From: Clostridium drakei
Lineage (GTDB): Bacteria > Bacillota > Clostridia > Clostridiales > Clostridiaceae
Assembly: GCF_000633595.2 (NCBI RefSeq)
Contig: NZ_JIBU02000009.1
Location: forward strand, 1 to 64,000
DNA: 64,000 bases
Direction: 5' to 3'
Shown: positions 16,650 through 25,242 of the stretch, piece by piece
Numbering within the stretch: position 1 is the stretch's first letter
How the letters are laid out: each line of letters begins with the position of its first letter
The notes under the pieces: model-generated
What the model was told of the DNA's origin: nothing
Database searches by the model: none
Seen by the model: only the letters and a program-made list of their open reading frames with translations
Position numbers and translations under genes: made by a program

Positions 16650-17447
16650 ATGTTAATTATTGGAGAATTGATAAATACAAGTAGAAAACTTATAAAAGAA
16701 GCTGTTGAAAAAAAGGATGGCGAATATATAAAACAAATTGCAAAATCACAGGAAGAAGCTGGAGCAACATATATCGATGTGAATTGTGGTACGTGTATAG
16801 AAAATGAAATTGAAACTATGGAATGGTTAGTGGACAATATACTTCAAGTTACTAGTTTACCATTATGCATAGATAGTCCTAATCCAGTGGCTTTACAAGC
16901 AGGGTTAAAAAAGGCTGTTAATGGTAAATCGATGATCAATTCTATAACTGGTGAAACTCCAAGATGGAATGCAGTATTACCTTTAGTAAAGGAGTTTGAT
17001 ACAAAAATAATAGCTTTATGTATTGATGATGGTGGAATGCCAAAGACAAATGAAGATAGGATTAGAATAGCAGATTATATAATTACAAAATTAACTGGAG
17101 AAGGAATTAATATTGATGATATATATATAGATCCACTTATAAAACCAGTAAGTGCAGGACAAAAAAATGGAATAGAGGTACTGCAAGCAATACAGCACAT
17201 TATGGAAAGTCATCCAGGAGTACACACTACTTGTGGATTAAGCAATATATCTTACAGCTTGCCTGCAAGAAAATTATTAAATAGATTATTTATGGTACAG
17301 ACTATGGCTCGTGGAATGGATTCTTATATAATGGATCCAACAAATAAAGAAATGAGAGCTGAATTACTTGCATCTCAAACATTGTTAGGACAGGATAGAT
17401 TTTCAAGAAAATTCTTAAAAGCATTCCGTGAAGGATTATATGATTAA
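16650..17447 (+). CDS. Methyltetrahydrofolate:corrinoid methyltransferase (pterin-binding)
   Basis: A 265-residue protein with AAGGAGGAAA before the ATG. It is a pterin-binding TIM barrel: GELINTSRK at the start, AGATYIDVNCGT, CIDSPNPVALQAGL and NSITGE mark the four pterin-site strands, as in AcsE and MtvA/MtgA enzymes. These transfer a methyl group between a corrinoid protein and tetrahydrofolate. The enzyme is probably the second methyltransferase of this island, passing methyl groups from the corrinoid protein at 19996 to tetrahydrofolate and on to the Wood-Ljungdahl pathway. Length and motifs are complete. Confidence 0.9.
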   Translation: MLIIGELINTSRKLIKEAVEKKDGEYIKQIAKSQEEAGATYIDVNCGTCIENEIETMEWLVDNILQVTSLPLCIDSPNPVALQAGLKKAVNGKSMINSITGETPRWNAVLPLVKEFDTKIIALCIDDGGMPKTNEDRIRIADYIITKLTGEGINIDDIYIDPLIKPVSAGQKNGIEVLQAIQHIMESHPGVHTTCGLSNISYSLPARKLLNRLFMVQTMARGMDSYIMDPTNKEMRAELLASQTLLGQDRFSRKFLKAFREGLYD

Positions 17448-17489
17448 TAGTTATTTTAATAATATAACAAGCAAAGGTGGAGAAATGAT

Positions 17490-18227
17490 GTGAATACTGT
17501 TATTGTAGCATGTAGAACTATTACAGATGAATTAAATATGGCTATAAAGGAAACAAGCTGCAAATATCCTGTATTATGGATAGAATCAGGTCTGCATACA
17601 AACACTGAGTCGTTGAGAAAACGTATTCAAGAAGAGCTTGACCACATATCAAATGTTGAACAGGTGCTTCTAGGTTTTGGGTATTGTGGCAATGCATTAA
17701 TTGGTTTGAAATCATCAAATTATAGAATGATTTTTCCAAAGGTAGATGATTGTGTTGCTTTGTTATTAGGTTCCTGTGAAAGAAGAAAAAAAATTTCAGA
17801 GGAAGAAGGTACTTATTTTCTCACTAAGGGTTGGTTAGATTTTGAAAATAATATATGGGCTGAATACAAAGAAACTGTAAGACGACATGGAAAAGATAGA
17901 GCAGATAGGGTGTATGAAATAATTTTAAAGAATTATAAAAGGTTAGGGGTTATTGATACTAATACTTTTCCAATTGAAGACTTTTTAAGAAAAACTGATG
18001 AAATTGCTAAAGATTTAAAATTGAGACAAGAAGTGATTCCTGGAACTTTAAGTTACATTAAAAAACTTTTAACTGGACCATGGAACGATGAATTTGTAGT
18101 GATGAATCCAAATGAAACTATTACATTAGAACATGTTTATGGTAATGCTGAAATAGGGCAGCATTGTAAGGGCGTTTGTGATAATTTTAACCTCAATTCT
18201 AAAGGAAGGGAGGATGAGGTTAGATGA
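17490..18227 (+). CDS. DUF1638 family protein
   Basis: A 245-residue cytoplasmic protein starting at GTG after AGGTGG. It matches the DUF1638 pattern as I know it: an N-terminal VIVACRTITDEL, LLGFGYCGNALIGL, PKVDDCVALLLGS, TYFLTKGW and C-terminal GPWNDEFVV. Conserved Cys residues (ACRT, GYCGN, DDCVA, GSCERR) suggest a metal or cofactor site. The family is of unknown function and is repeatedly found near corrinoid methyltransferase genes. It overlaps the next gene by four bases (ATGA). Confidence 0.82.
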   Translation: MNTVIVACRTITDELNMAIKETSCKYPVLWIESGLHTNTESLRKRIQEELDHISNVEQVLLGFGYCGNALIGLKSSNYRMIFPKVDDCVALLLGSCERRKKISEEEGTYFLTKGWLDFENNIWAEYKETVRRHGKDRADRVYEIILKNYKRLGVIDTNTFPIEDFLRKTDEIAKDLKLRQEVIPGTLSYIKKLLTGPWNDEFVVMNPNETITLEHVYGNAEIGQHCKGVCDNFNLNSKGREDEVR

Positions 18228-18832
18228 ATTTAATTATTTTTAGTGGATTTCTTGGATCAGGGAAAACGAGTTTAATACTTTCTTTAGCTCATTTTATTGT
18301 TGAAAATCAAACATCAAAGAAACCTAATTTGGTAATTATAGAAAATGAAGTTGGAGACATAGGCATTGATGATAAGGTACTTAAATCTGGAGGCTTCAGC
18401 GTTAGAGAGCTATTTTCAGGATGTATTTGTTGCCAACTTACATCTGACTTAATAATTACTTTAAATGATATAAAAGAAAAAATTAATCCTAAATGGGTAA
18501 TTATTGAAACTACTGGGCTAGCTTATCCGGGTAAAATATTGGGAAATTTAAATAAGTATGGAAAAGGAATAGACAGTATAAAAACTGTAACTGTAGTTGA
18601 TGCAGAACGTTTTTATGAATTAAGAACTGTAGCGCCTGTACTTATAGAGAATCAGATATCTGAAGGAGAGTCAATACTCATAAATAAAGTTGATTTAACT
18701 GGGGATTCAGAACTAGAGATTATAGAGAAGGATGTAAAACGCCTTAATGAAAAGGCTAATATATATAGGGTATCTGCAAGTAAGAATATAGATGACTGTA
18801 TGTGGAAAAAGGTGGTGGAAATCATTGAATGA
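18224..18832 (+). CDS. CobW/P47K-family GTPase domain
   Basis: A 202-residue protein translationally coupled to the DUF1638 gene. It has Walker A GFLGSGKTS at 8-16, metal motif Cys67-Ile-Cys69-Cys70 in FSGCICCQL, and the guanine-specificity NKVD at 154-157. CobW-family proteins are GTP-dependent metallochaperones for cobalt, zinc, iron or nitrile hydratase metals. The usual C-terminal domain is absent; the next gene, overlapping by 8 bases, may supply it. Cobalt or corrinoid delivery to the methyltransferases is an inference from context. Confidence 0.85.
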   Translation: MNLIIFSGFLGSGKTSLILSLAHFIVENQTSKKPNLVIIENEVGDIGIDDKVLKSGGFSVRELFSGCICCQLTSDLIITLNDIKEKINPKWVIIETTGLAYPGKILGNLNKYGKGIDSIKTVTVVDAERFYELRTVAPVLIENQISEGESILINKVDLTGDSELEIIEKDVKRLNEKANIYRVSASKNIDDCMWKKVVEIIE

Positions 18833-19280
18833 TATTCGTAAACTGCAGAAGCCTTTAGGCAAAGTTTACAAACATCAATATCATGAACATTCAAAAGAAG
18901 AATTATATGGTGAGCTTAAGGAAGTTCCAGCTGTCTTTTCAAATACGATTTCACTTGAACTTAATAAAGAAATATTAGTAAATGAGCTGCAAAAGTCTTT
19001 AGAAGCTTGGATAGAAAGTCTTAAAAAGTGGGTGCTAGAAAATAAATATTTCATAGGACACATTAAAGCTTTTATTGAAGGTGAAGAAAATTTCAACGTT
19101 TGGATTGCAACTACTGGTAAAAAAATAAATATAAAAACTTCGGAAAACCATGAAGATGAAAAAGTTAAAAGTATAACTGTAAGCATAACAGCAATTGTAT
19201 TTGGAACTGATGAGAAAACTTTAAAATTTACAACATTAAAAAAATTAGAGGAATTACTGCATGTTAAGATACATTGTTAA
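18825..19280 (+). CDS. Possible detached CobW C-terminal domain
   Basis: A 151-residue protein starting at TTG with AGGTGGTGG upstream, overlapping the GTPase stop by 8 bases. The middle, YFIGHIKAFIEGEENFNVWI, and the alternating strands ITVSITAIVFGTDEKTL resemble the C-terminal beta-alpha domain of CobW/P47K proteins, though the match is weak. The N-terminal His-rich stretch (KHQYHEHSKEEL) could bind metal. It probably works with the preceding GTPase as a split protein. Confidence 0.55.
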   Translation: MNDIRKLQKPLGKVYKHQYHEHSKEELYGELKEVPAVFSNTISLELNKEILVNELQKSLEAWIESLKKWVLENKYFIGHIKAFIEGEENFNVWIATTGKKINIKTSENHEDEKVKSITVSITAIVFGTDEKTLKFTTLKKLEELLHVKIHC

Positions 19281-19313
19281 AATTGGAAAATATATGTTTT
19301 GAGGAGTAGATAT

Positions 19314-19868
19314 ATGGGAATTAATTTTGATGATTTAATTAAAGATGCATTGGAATTAAAAGCTACTTATGCAGCAATGGCAGATACTTCAAAAATCAAG
19401 TTCCATGAAGATTATAGAAAAGCGTGTGAAAGAAATGTATGCCGCAAGTATGATACCAATTGGATGGGACCACCAGCTATAGGGCCCATTAATGAATTAA
19501 TGGATAAAGTTAAAAAGTACAAACAAGGTATTTTAATACAAACTGCACATAAGTTATCGAGTTCTTTTGACTATAGAGGTATGGTTGCAGCAGGTAAAGA
19601 GCATAATGATATATTCGGAAAAATACTTGATCATGTAAAGAATAAATATAAATTTGAGGATGTTCTAGCATTAAAAGCAGGTTGTTGTGATATATGTGAG
19701 AGGTGTACTTATCTTGATGGAGAGAAGTGTAGATTTCCTGATAAAGCACTTTCTTCAGTAGAAGCTTATGGTATTGATGTTATGGCGTTAGAAAAAAGTG
19801 CAGGTATACCTTATTATAATGGTCCAAATACTGTTTCTTATGTAGGTTTAATACTTTTTAATGAATGA
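19314..19868 (+). CDS. DUF2284 metal-binding protein
   Basis: A 184-residue protein with GAGGAG eight bases before the ATG. A longer frame starting at 19299 would place the ribosome binding site inside the gene. It has a Cys-rich cluster, AGCCDICERCTYLDGEKCRFP (about 124-144), plus an N-terminal CERNVCRKYDTNW, matching DUF2284 predicted metal-binding proteins. It likely holds a Fe-S cluster or zinc. Members lie near corrinoid methyltransferases in anaerobes and have no assigned reaction. It completes the four-gene accessory block between the pterin methyltransferase and the corrinoid protein. Confidence 0.78.
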   Translation: MGINFDDLIKDALELKATYAAMADTSKIKFHEDYRKACERNVCRKYDTNWMGPPAIGPINELMDKVKKYKQGILIQTAHKLSSSFDYRGMVAAGKEHNDIFGKILDHVKNKYKFEDVLALKAGCCDICERCTYLDGEKCRFPDKALSSVEAYGIDVMALEKSAGIPYYNGPNTVSYVGLILFNE

Positions 19869-19995
19869 ATATTAAACTATTTAGATTAACAATAAAAGAT
19901 ATTGAAGATATATACTTCAAATTTCTAAGTAGTAAAATAGATTAAATTAACATTATATATAATTAAAAAAATATTTCATAGAGGGAGGAAATATT

Positions 19996-20622
19996 ATGAG
20001 TAAAAAATTAGTTGTGGCAATGGCTGATCTTGATGAAGATGTTGTTTTAGAAGAGGTAAAAGCTTTAAAGGCTCAAGGAACACCTGCATTAGAAATCATA
20101 GCTAGTTTACAAGAAGGTATGGAAATTGTAGGAAATAGGTTTGAGAAAAAAGAATACTTTCTATCAGAATTAATTATGTCTGCAGAGGTTTTCAATGAAG
20201 CTTCAGAGATAATTGGGGGTATGGGTGAAACGGGTAAATCAAAAAATGGAATATTTGTTATAGGAACAATATATGATGATATTCATGACATTGGAAAGAA
20301 TATAGTAACTACTGTAATGAGAAGTAATGGATTTGAAGTTATTGACTTAGGGGTTGATATTCCTACAGCTAAATTTATTGAAGCAATTAAACAGTATAAG
20401 CCTAAGGTAGTTGGAATTTCCTGTCTTCTTACAACATGTTTTGATAACGTTAAAGAATGTATAAAAGCAATAGGAGATTCAGGACTTAGAGAAAGTACAA
20501 AAGTTTTAGTAGGAGGAGGACCTGTTGACGATGCTGCAGGTGAATATATGGGATCAGATATAGTATGCAAGAATGCTCAGCAGACGGTAGAATATTGTAA
20601 AAAATTTGTGGAGGTGAAATAA
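19996..20622 (+). CDS. Corrinoid (B12-binding) methyl carrier protein, copy 1
   Basis: A 208-residue protein with GAGGGAGGAAA before the ATG. Residues 1-85 form the helical cap domain and 86-208 the Rossmann B12 domain. The base-off motif is Asp95-x-His97-x-x-Gly100 in YDDIHDIGKN, with LLTTCF and GGGPVDDAA corresponding to the SxL and GG motifs. It is the methyl shuttle between the URO-D methyltransferase that follows 1 base later and the pterin methyltransferase at 16650. The size matches MtaC/MtvC proteins. Confidence 0.93.
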   Translation: MSKKLVVAMADLDEDVVLEEVKALKAQGTPALEIIASLQEGMEIVGNRFEKKEYFLSELIMSAEVFNEASEIIGGMGETGKSKNGIFVIGTIYDDIHDIGKNIVTTVMRSNGFEVIDLGVDIPTAKFIEAIKQYKPKVVGISCLLTTCFDNVKECIKAIGDSGLRESTKVLVGGGPVDDAAGEYMGSDIVCKNAQQTVEYCKKFVEVK

Positions 20623-20623
20623 G

Positions 20624-21736
20624 TTGAAAACAACGCAAGAATTATATAAAGAACGTTTGGAGAGATTTAGAAAAACATTAGCATTGGAAAAAACTGATAG
20701 AACACCTGTTATACTTATGAATGATGCATTTGCTGCTAAACATATGGGACTAAAATTAGCAGATCTTTGTGGAAAGGACAGTGTTAAAAAATCAAATGAA
20801 GTTATAATAAACTCTATGAAAAATTTAGGAGATGTGGATGGAGTTAATTCAGCTTATTGTGTAGGACCTGTATTTCCATTAATATTTATGGCAAGAGTTA
20901 AGCTTCCAGGACGTGAACTTTCAGATGATATGCTTTGGCAGATCGATGAAGCAGAAATGATGAAGCCAGAAGATTATGACACAATTATAAATAAAGGCTG
21001 GAGCAGTTTTATGCCTGGTTACTTAAAAGATAGATTGGGAGTTAATATTGATGAAATTGGAGCAGATTTAGCTTATTCTCCACAAGCACAGCAGAATGTT
21101 AGAGATGCTGGATTTGTGTTATATAGTCCTGCTGTAGCTATAACTGTAAATGAGTATTTAAGTGGTGGACGTTCTATGTCAAAATTCATGAGAGATTTAT
21201 TTAGAATGCCAGATAAGGTTGAAGCAGTTTTAGATGTTATTCAAAAAGAGATGATTCAAGGTATAAAAAAACAAATAAAAGAATCTAAACCAGATGTTTT
21301 CTTCCTTTCTCCAGCACGAGGAGCTAGTGAATTTTATTCTCCTAAGTTGTGGGAGCGTTTTGTATGGAAATATATTAAGGAAGCAGCAGATGCTATTATA
21401 GAAGAGGGCGTAGTATGTGACATTCATATTGATGGAAACTGGGAACGTGATTTACACTACTTTAAGGATTTCCCAAAGGGAAAGATTGTATTTGAAACAG
21501 ATGGTATGACAGATATTTACAAGATAAAAGAAGAGCTTGGAGGTCATGTATGTATCAAAGGAGATGTACCTGCTGCAAAGCTTGTTCTCAGCACTCCTGA
21601 TGAAATATATGACTATTCTACAAAACTTATTAAGGATATGGGACAAGGATTTATTTTATCTAGTGGATGTTCAATACCTCCAAATGCAAAGGTTGAAAAT
21701 GTAAAAGCTATGGTTTCAGCAGCTACAGGAAGATAA
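20624..21736 (+). CDS. URO-D-fold substrate:corrinoid methyltransferase
   Basis: A 370-residue protein starting at TTG after GAGGTGAA, 1 base after the corrinoid gene. It has a URO-D superfamily TIM barrel. At the zinc site it shows His268-x-Asp270 (DIHIDGNW) and Cys349 (SSGCSIPPN) instead of the His-x-Cys...Cys of MtaA-type enzymes. O-demethylase MT1 enzymes of acetogens such as the Moorella MtvB belong to this superfamily, so this is the probable enzyme that takes a methyl group from the growth substrate. The substrate may be a methoxylated aromatic compound, but this cannot be read from sequence. Confidence 0.8.
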   Translation: MKTTQELYKERLERFRKTLALEKTDRTPVILMNDAFAAKHMGLKLADLCGKDSVKKSNEVIINSMKNLGDVDGVNSAYCVGPVFPLIFMARVKLPGRELSDDMLWQIDEAEMMKPEDYDTIINKGWSSFMPGYLKDRLGVNIDEIGADLAYSPQAQQNVRDAGFVLYSPAVAITVNEYLSGGRSMSKFMRDLFRMPDKVEAVLDVIQKEMIQGIKKQIKESKPDVFFLSPARGASEFYSPKLWERFVWKYIKEAADAIIEEGVVCDIHIDGNWERDLHYFKDFPKGKIVFETDGMTDIYKIKEELGGHVCIKGDVPAAKLVLSTPDEIYDYSTKLIKDMGQGFILSSGCSIPPNAKVENVKAMVSAATGR

Positions 21737-21761
21737 AAACAAAATAGACTACTTTTATATT

Positions 21762-21809
21762 AGGGCTTGTTATATTAGTGAATTTGTATCACTAGGGCCA
21801 GCCCTTTTT
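21762..21809 (+). terminator. Terminator after the URO-D methyltransferase
   Basis: AGGGCT...AGCCCT outer stem with an inner GTGA/TCAC helix, followed by TTTT. Confidence 0.75.
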
Positions 21810-21874
21810 AATTGTTATGATTTATGATATAACTTGATGAAACTAATTAAATATTTATGGGGGGGAGAAATGTT

Positions 21875-23251
21875 ATGGAACAAAAATTAAAAAGATCTAT
21901 TATTAATTTTTATGGAGTACCATCTTTTGGATTTCAGCTGCTTGTAAATGTAGAAGTATATTATTTTGCTGCATTTTTAACCGATTATGCAAAAATATCC
22001 GCAGCCTTAGCAGGCACTGTACTTATGATTACAAGTATATTTGACCTTGTATGGGTTCCTACTGCAGGAGTTATATTAGAAAAATGCAATATGAAATGGG
22101 GTAAATATCGTTCATGGCTATTAATAGGGCCTCCTTTTGCAGTGCTATTTTATATTTTAGAATTTTCTAAGATAGGTTCTTCAACAATGAACGCAATTAT
22201 AATTTCAATAGGATTTATAGTGAGCCATTTAATTTGGAATATTTTTTATGCAGCACATGTAGCAATGAACTCTTCTATGACAGAGGTAAGGGAAGAAAGA
22301 ATTGCTATGGCATCAAACAGAGGTATGTTTAACTCATTAGGTACTATTTGTTTTTCTTTAGTAAGTATGCCTTTAATATTGATGATAGGTAAAGCTGTAG
22401 GAAATCCTGCAGTTGGATATACTTTTACTGTTATACTTGGAGGCATTATTATGATTGCTTGCTACTATACATTATTTTTTATGACTAAAGACTATGCAAA
22501 TGCTGGAGCTTCCGCTCAAACAGGTAAAGCAGAAGAAAAAATGTCTATAGGTGAGATGTTAAAACAAATAGTAGTAAATCCACCTCTTATAGGATTGTTA
22601 TTAGGTGAACTTGGAAGATATTTAGGAAGGTTTGTTATTTTTGGGATGGCATTTTATTATTTTAAATATGTTGTAAATAATTTGGCAGTAGTCACTATAT
22701 TTTTTACAGGGCTAAGTATAGTATGTCTTTTTGGTGCTGTTATTACAAATCCACTGGCTAAAAAAATTGGAGAAAGAAATACTTATGTTTTGTCCCTTGC
22801 AATATTTATAATTGGATTACTCATTGTATGGGCTTTACCAATGAATTATATGTCATTTATAGTATTGATGTTTGTAGCATATCTAGGATATGGTATTCCT
22901 GATGCATTAGGTGTTGCTATGTATTCATCTACGGTTGAATATGGAGAATGGAAAACTGGAAAGAATGCAAGAGGGTTTATTATGTCATTGATAAGTTTTC
23001 CAATTAAAATTGCAATATTTTTAAGAAGTATTATTATAACTTCTGTCCTTGTAGGTGCAGGATATGTTGCAAATATGAAGCCTACAGAACAGTTAATAAG
23101 TGGTATAAAAAACGGAATGGCATTAATTCCAGCAATTATAATGATAGTAGGATTAATTTTTATTGTATTGCTTTATAAAATTACACCTAATAGTCTTGAA
23201 AAAATGCAAAAAGAAATTGCAGTAAGGAAATCACAAGATGTAAATATTTAA
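21875..23251 (+). CDS. GPH-type MFS cation symporter
   Basis: A 458-residue membrane protein. The start is the ATG after GGGGGGGAGA; an upstream frame start lies inside that site. About twelve hydrophobic segments occur. Motifs suit the glycoside-pentoside-hexuronide symporter family: YGVPSFGFQ near the start, then a DLVWVP charged loop and KWGKYRSWLLIGPP. Position suggests it imports the methylated substrate of the island, or a glycoside of it. It follows a terminator and carries its own terminator. Confidence 0.83.
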   Translation: MEQKLKRSIINFYGVPSFGFQLLVNVEVYYFAAFLTDYAKISAALAGTVLMITSIFDLVWVPTAGVILEKCNMKWGKYRSWLLIGPPFAVLFYILEFSKIGSSTMNAIIISIGFIVSHLIWNIFYAAHVAMNSSMTEVREERIAMASNRGMFNSLGTICFSLVSMPLILMIGKAVGNPAVGYTFTVILGGIIMIACYYTLFFMTKDYANAGASAQTGKAEEKMSIGEMLKQIVVNPPLIGLLLGELGRYLGRFVIFGMAFYYFKYVVNNLAVVTIFFTGLSIVCLFGAVITNPLAKKIGERNTYVLSLAIFIIGLLIVWALPMNYMSFIVLMFVAYLGYGIPDALGVAMYSSTVEYGEWKTGKNARGFIMSLISFPIKIAIFLRSIIITSVLVGAGYVANMKPTEQLISGIKNGMALIPAIIMIVGLIFIVLLYKITPNSLEKMQKEIAVRKSQDVNI

Positions 23252-23288
23252 TTGTATTGTTATGTATTATGAAATTTGTGTATATGTT

Positions 23289-23331
23289 AAAAGGGATGTT
23301 TACAGCATATTTTGTTGTAAACATCCCTTTT
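23289..23331 (+). terminator. Bidirectional terminator between transporter and RACo-like gene
   Basis: AAAAGGGATGTTTACA pairs with TGTAAACATCCCTTTT, ending in T runs on both strands; it separates convergent genes. Confidence 0.9.
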
Positions 23332-23376
23332 GAATTAATTCATTTATGAATTTTTTGTAGATTATTGATGCTGTGT

Positions 23377-25218
23377 TTAAAATTGCATTCCTTTAGCAAA
23401 TGCTCTATTAAAGTTCTTTTCAGCACCTAATTCAATATATTTTACTGTAGATGCAATATTATTAGAACGCTCATATTCTGTTCTTGATAGTAGGGCTAGT
23501 TTTGAACCGGTACCAGCAGCATTTCCTACCATTTTAACTTTACCTTCAAGATCCTTGGGAATTAAACCTATAGCACAAGCACTATGAGGATTCATATAGT
23601 TTCCAAAGGCACCTGCTAAAAGTACCTCTTTTATCTCACAGGTTGTTATAGCTAGTTTATCAATAAGTATGTTAATACCAGCTGAAATAGCTCCTTTTGC
23701 CAATTGAAGTGCTGTTATATCATTTTGCGTTATCATAATAGGACGTCCATGTGCTGTTTCGTCCTCAGGTACAACTAGAAAAGCATTTGCATTGTCATAA
23801 GTAACAATGCACTTTTCAAATGATTTTGCAAAAGGATTTATAAATTCACTTGGAGATAAAATCTTTCCCCTTTTATTAATTATACCCAATTCTACAAAAC
23901 CTGCAATTATATCCAAGAGTCCAGAACCACAGATACCTTCAGGTTTACCATCTCCAATAACGGTGTAAGTCATTGACTTTCCAAAATTAAAATGATCTAT
24001 AGCACCGTTAGCACCTCTCATTCCACTGCTAATTTGAGCTCCTTCAAAGGCAGGACCTGCGGCAGCGGAACAAGATACGAGTTTTTTTGAAGATCCTAAT
24101 ACAATTTCTCCATTGGTACCAATGTCAATAGCCAATTTTATATCACTATTTTTATCCATTTCTGTAGCGAGAATTACAGCTACTGTATCTGCGCCTACAA
24201 AACCTGCAATGGTGGGAAGTATAAAAATTTTACCACAAGGGTTAATATGGAGATTAAGATCTGATGCATTTAAATTTATTGGTTCACTTATTACAGGAAC
24301 ATAAGGTATAGCTGCAATATACCTAGGTGTCAAACCTAAAAATATATGGTGCATACAAGTATTTCCAACTATGGTGATACTGTAAACATCCTCTCTTCTC
24401 AGAGATACTTTATTTAAAGTGTCTCCAATTAATTTATCAATTGCCTTTAGAAGAGTAGTTTGCATCATTTTTATGCCATCTACATTTTGATTAGCATAGG
24501 TTGTACGAGAAATTACATCTGCACCAAATTTAACTTGTGGATTTAAAGTAGAAGAAACAGATAATTCTTTTCCAGTATTTAAATCTATTAAATATCCTAC
24601 AATAGTGGTAGTTCCAATATCAAAAGCTATACCTAATATTTTTGAAGAAGTATTTCCTTTTTCTATTCCAAGTATTTCACTATCATCATTAATTACAGTG
24701 ATTTTGTGTTGAGCTTCACGAATTATATCTGGTAAATCTTTCAAAGCAGAAAATTTAATTTTTATATTTTGATAGCTGATGTTTTTTAGTGATAACTTTT
24801 CTTTTAATCGTTTTAGATCAGATTTTTGCTCTTCAAGAGAAGGCAAGTCCACTTCGACATAAGTCTTGTTAATGAGCGGATCAACATTAGAAGTTCTTTC
24901 AACAGACCATTGTAATATATTATGTATATTTTCATCATTTTTTTGCAATTCTACAGTCAAATTGTCATGAATTTTTGTTTCGCAAGCAAGGTGTATACCT
25001 TGTGAAAATTCTTTTTCAGTTAAGTAGCTTTGCTCCTTAGGAGTAGGTGGTAAGGATTTTTCTAGAAGCTTAATACGACATTTTCCACAATTTCCAATAC
25101 CACCACAAGGAAAATCAAAATCAACGCCTGATTTAATAATAGCTTCTTTGATTGTAGAACCTTCAGGCATAATAATTTCATTATCAAAAGGTTTAAAGAC
25201 CACCTTATAACCATTCAT
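23377..25218 (-). CDS. RACo-like reductive activator of corrinoid proteins
   Basis: A 613-residue protein with GGAGG before the ATG. The N-terminal [2Fe-2S] ferredoxin domain has Cys38-x5-Cys44-x2-Cys47-x31-Cys79 (FPCGGIGNCGKC). The rest is an ASKHA-type ATPase with DIGTTTIVGYL near the start, LAIDIGTNGE and a C-terminal GAFGNYMNP. The family (RACo/RamA-like, DUF4445) reduces oxidised Co(II) corrinoid to Co(I) at ATP cost, rescuing the methyl carriers at 19996 and 27228. The gene runs opposite to the methyltransferase operon and is 24 bases downstream of its likely regulator. Confidence 0.92.
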   Translation of the reverse strand: MNGYKVVFKPFDNEIIMPEGSTIKEAIIKSGVDFDFPCGGIGNCGKCRIKLLEKSLPPTPKEQSYLTEKEFSQGIHLACETKIHDNLTVELQKNDENIHNILQWSVERTSNVDPLINKTYVEVDLPSLEEQKSDLKRLKEKLSLKNISYQNIKIKFSALKDLPDIIREAQHKITVINDDSEILGIEKGNTSSKILGIAFDIGTTTIVGYLIDLNTGKELSVSSTLNPQVKFGADVISRTTYANQNVDGIKMMQTTLLKAIDKLIGDTLNKVSLRREDVYSITIVGNTCMHHIFLGLTPRYIAAIPYVPVISEPINLNASDLNLHINPCGKIFILPTIAGFVGADTVAVILATEMDKNSDIKLAIDIGTNGEIVLGSSKKLVSCSAAAGPAFEGAQISSGMRGANGAIDHFNFGKSMTYTVIGDGKPEGICGSGLLDIIAGFVELGIINKRGKILSPSEFINPFAKSFEKCIVTYDNANAFLVVPEDETAHGRPIMITQNDITALQLAKGAISAGINILIDKLAITTCEIKEVLLAGAFGNYMNPHSACAIGLIPKDLEGKVKMVGNAAGTGSKLALLSRTEYERSNNIASTVKYIELGAEKNFNRAFAKGMQF

Positions 25219-25242
25219 TAGATTACCTCCAAAGTATGTATT

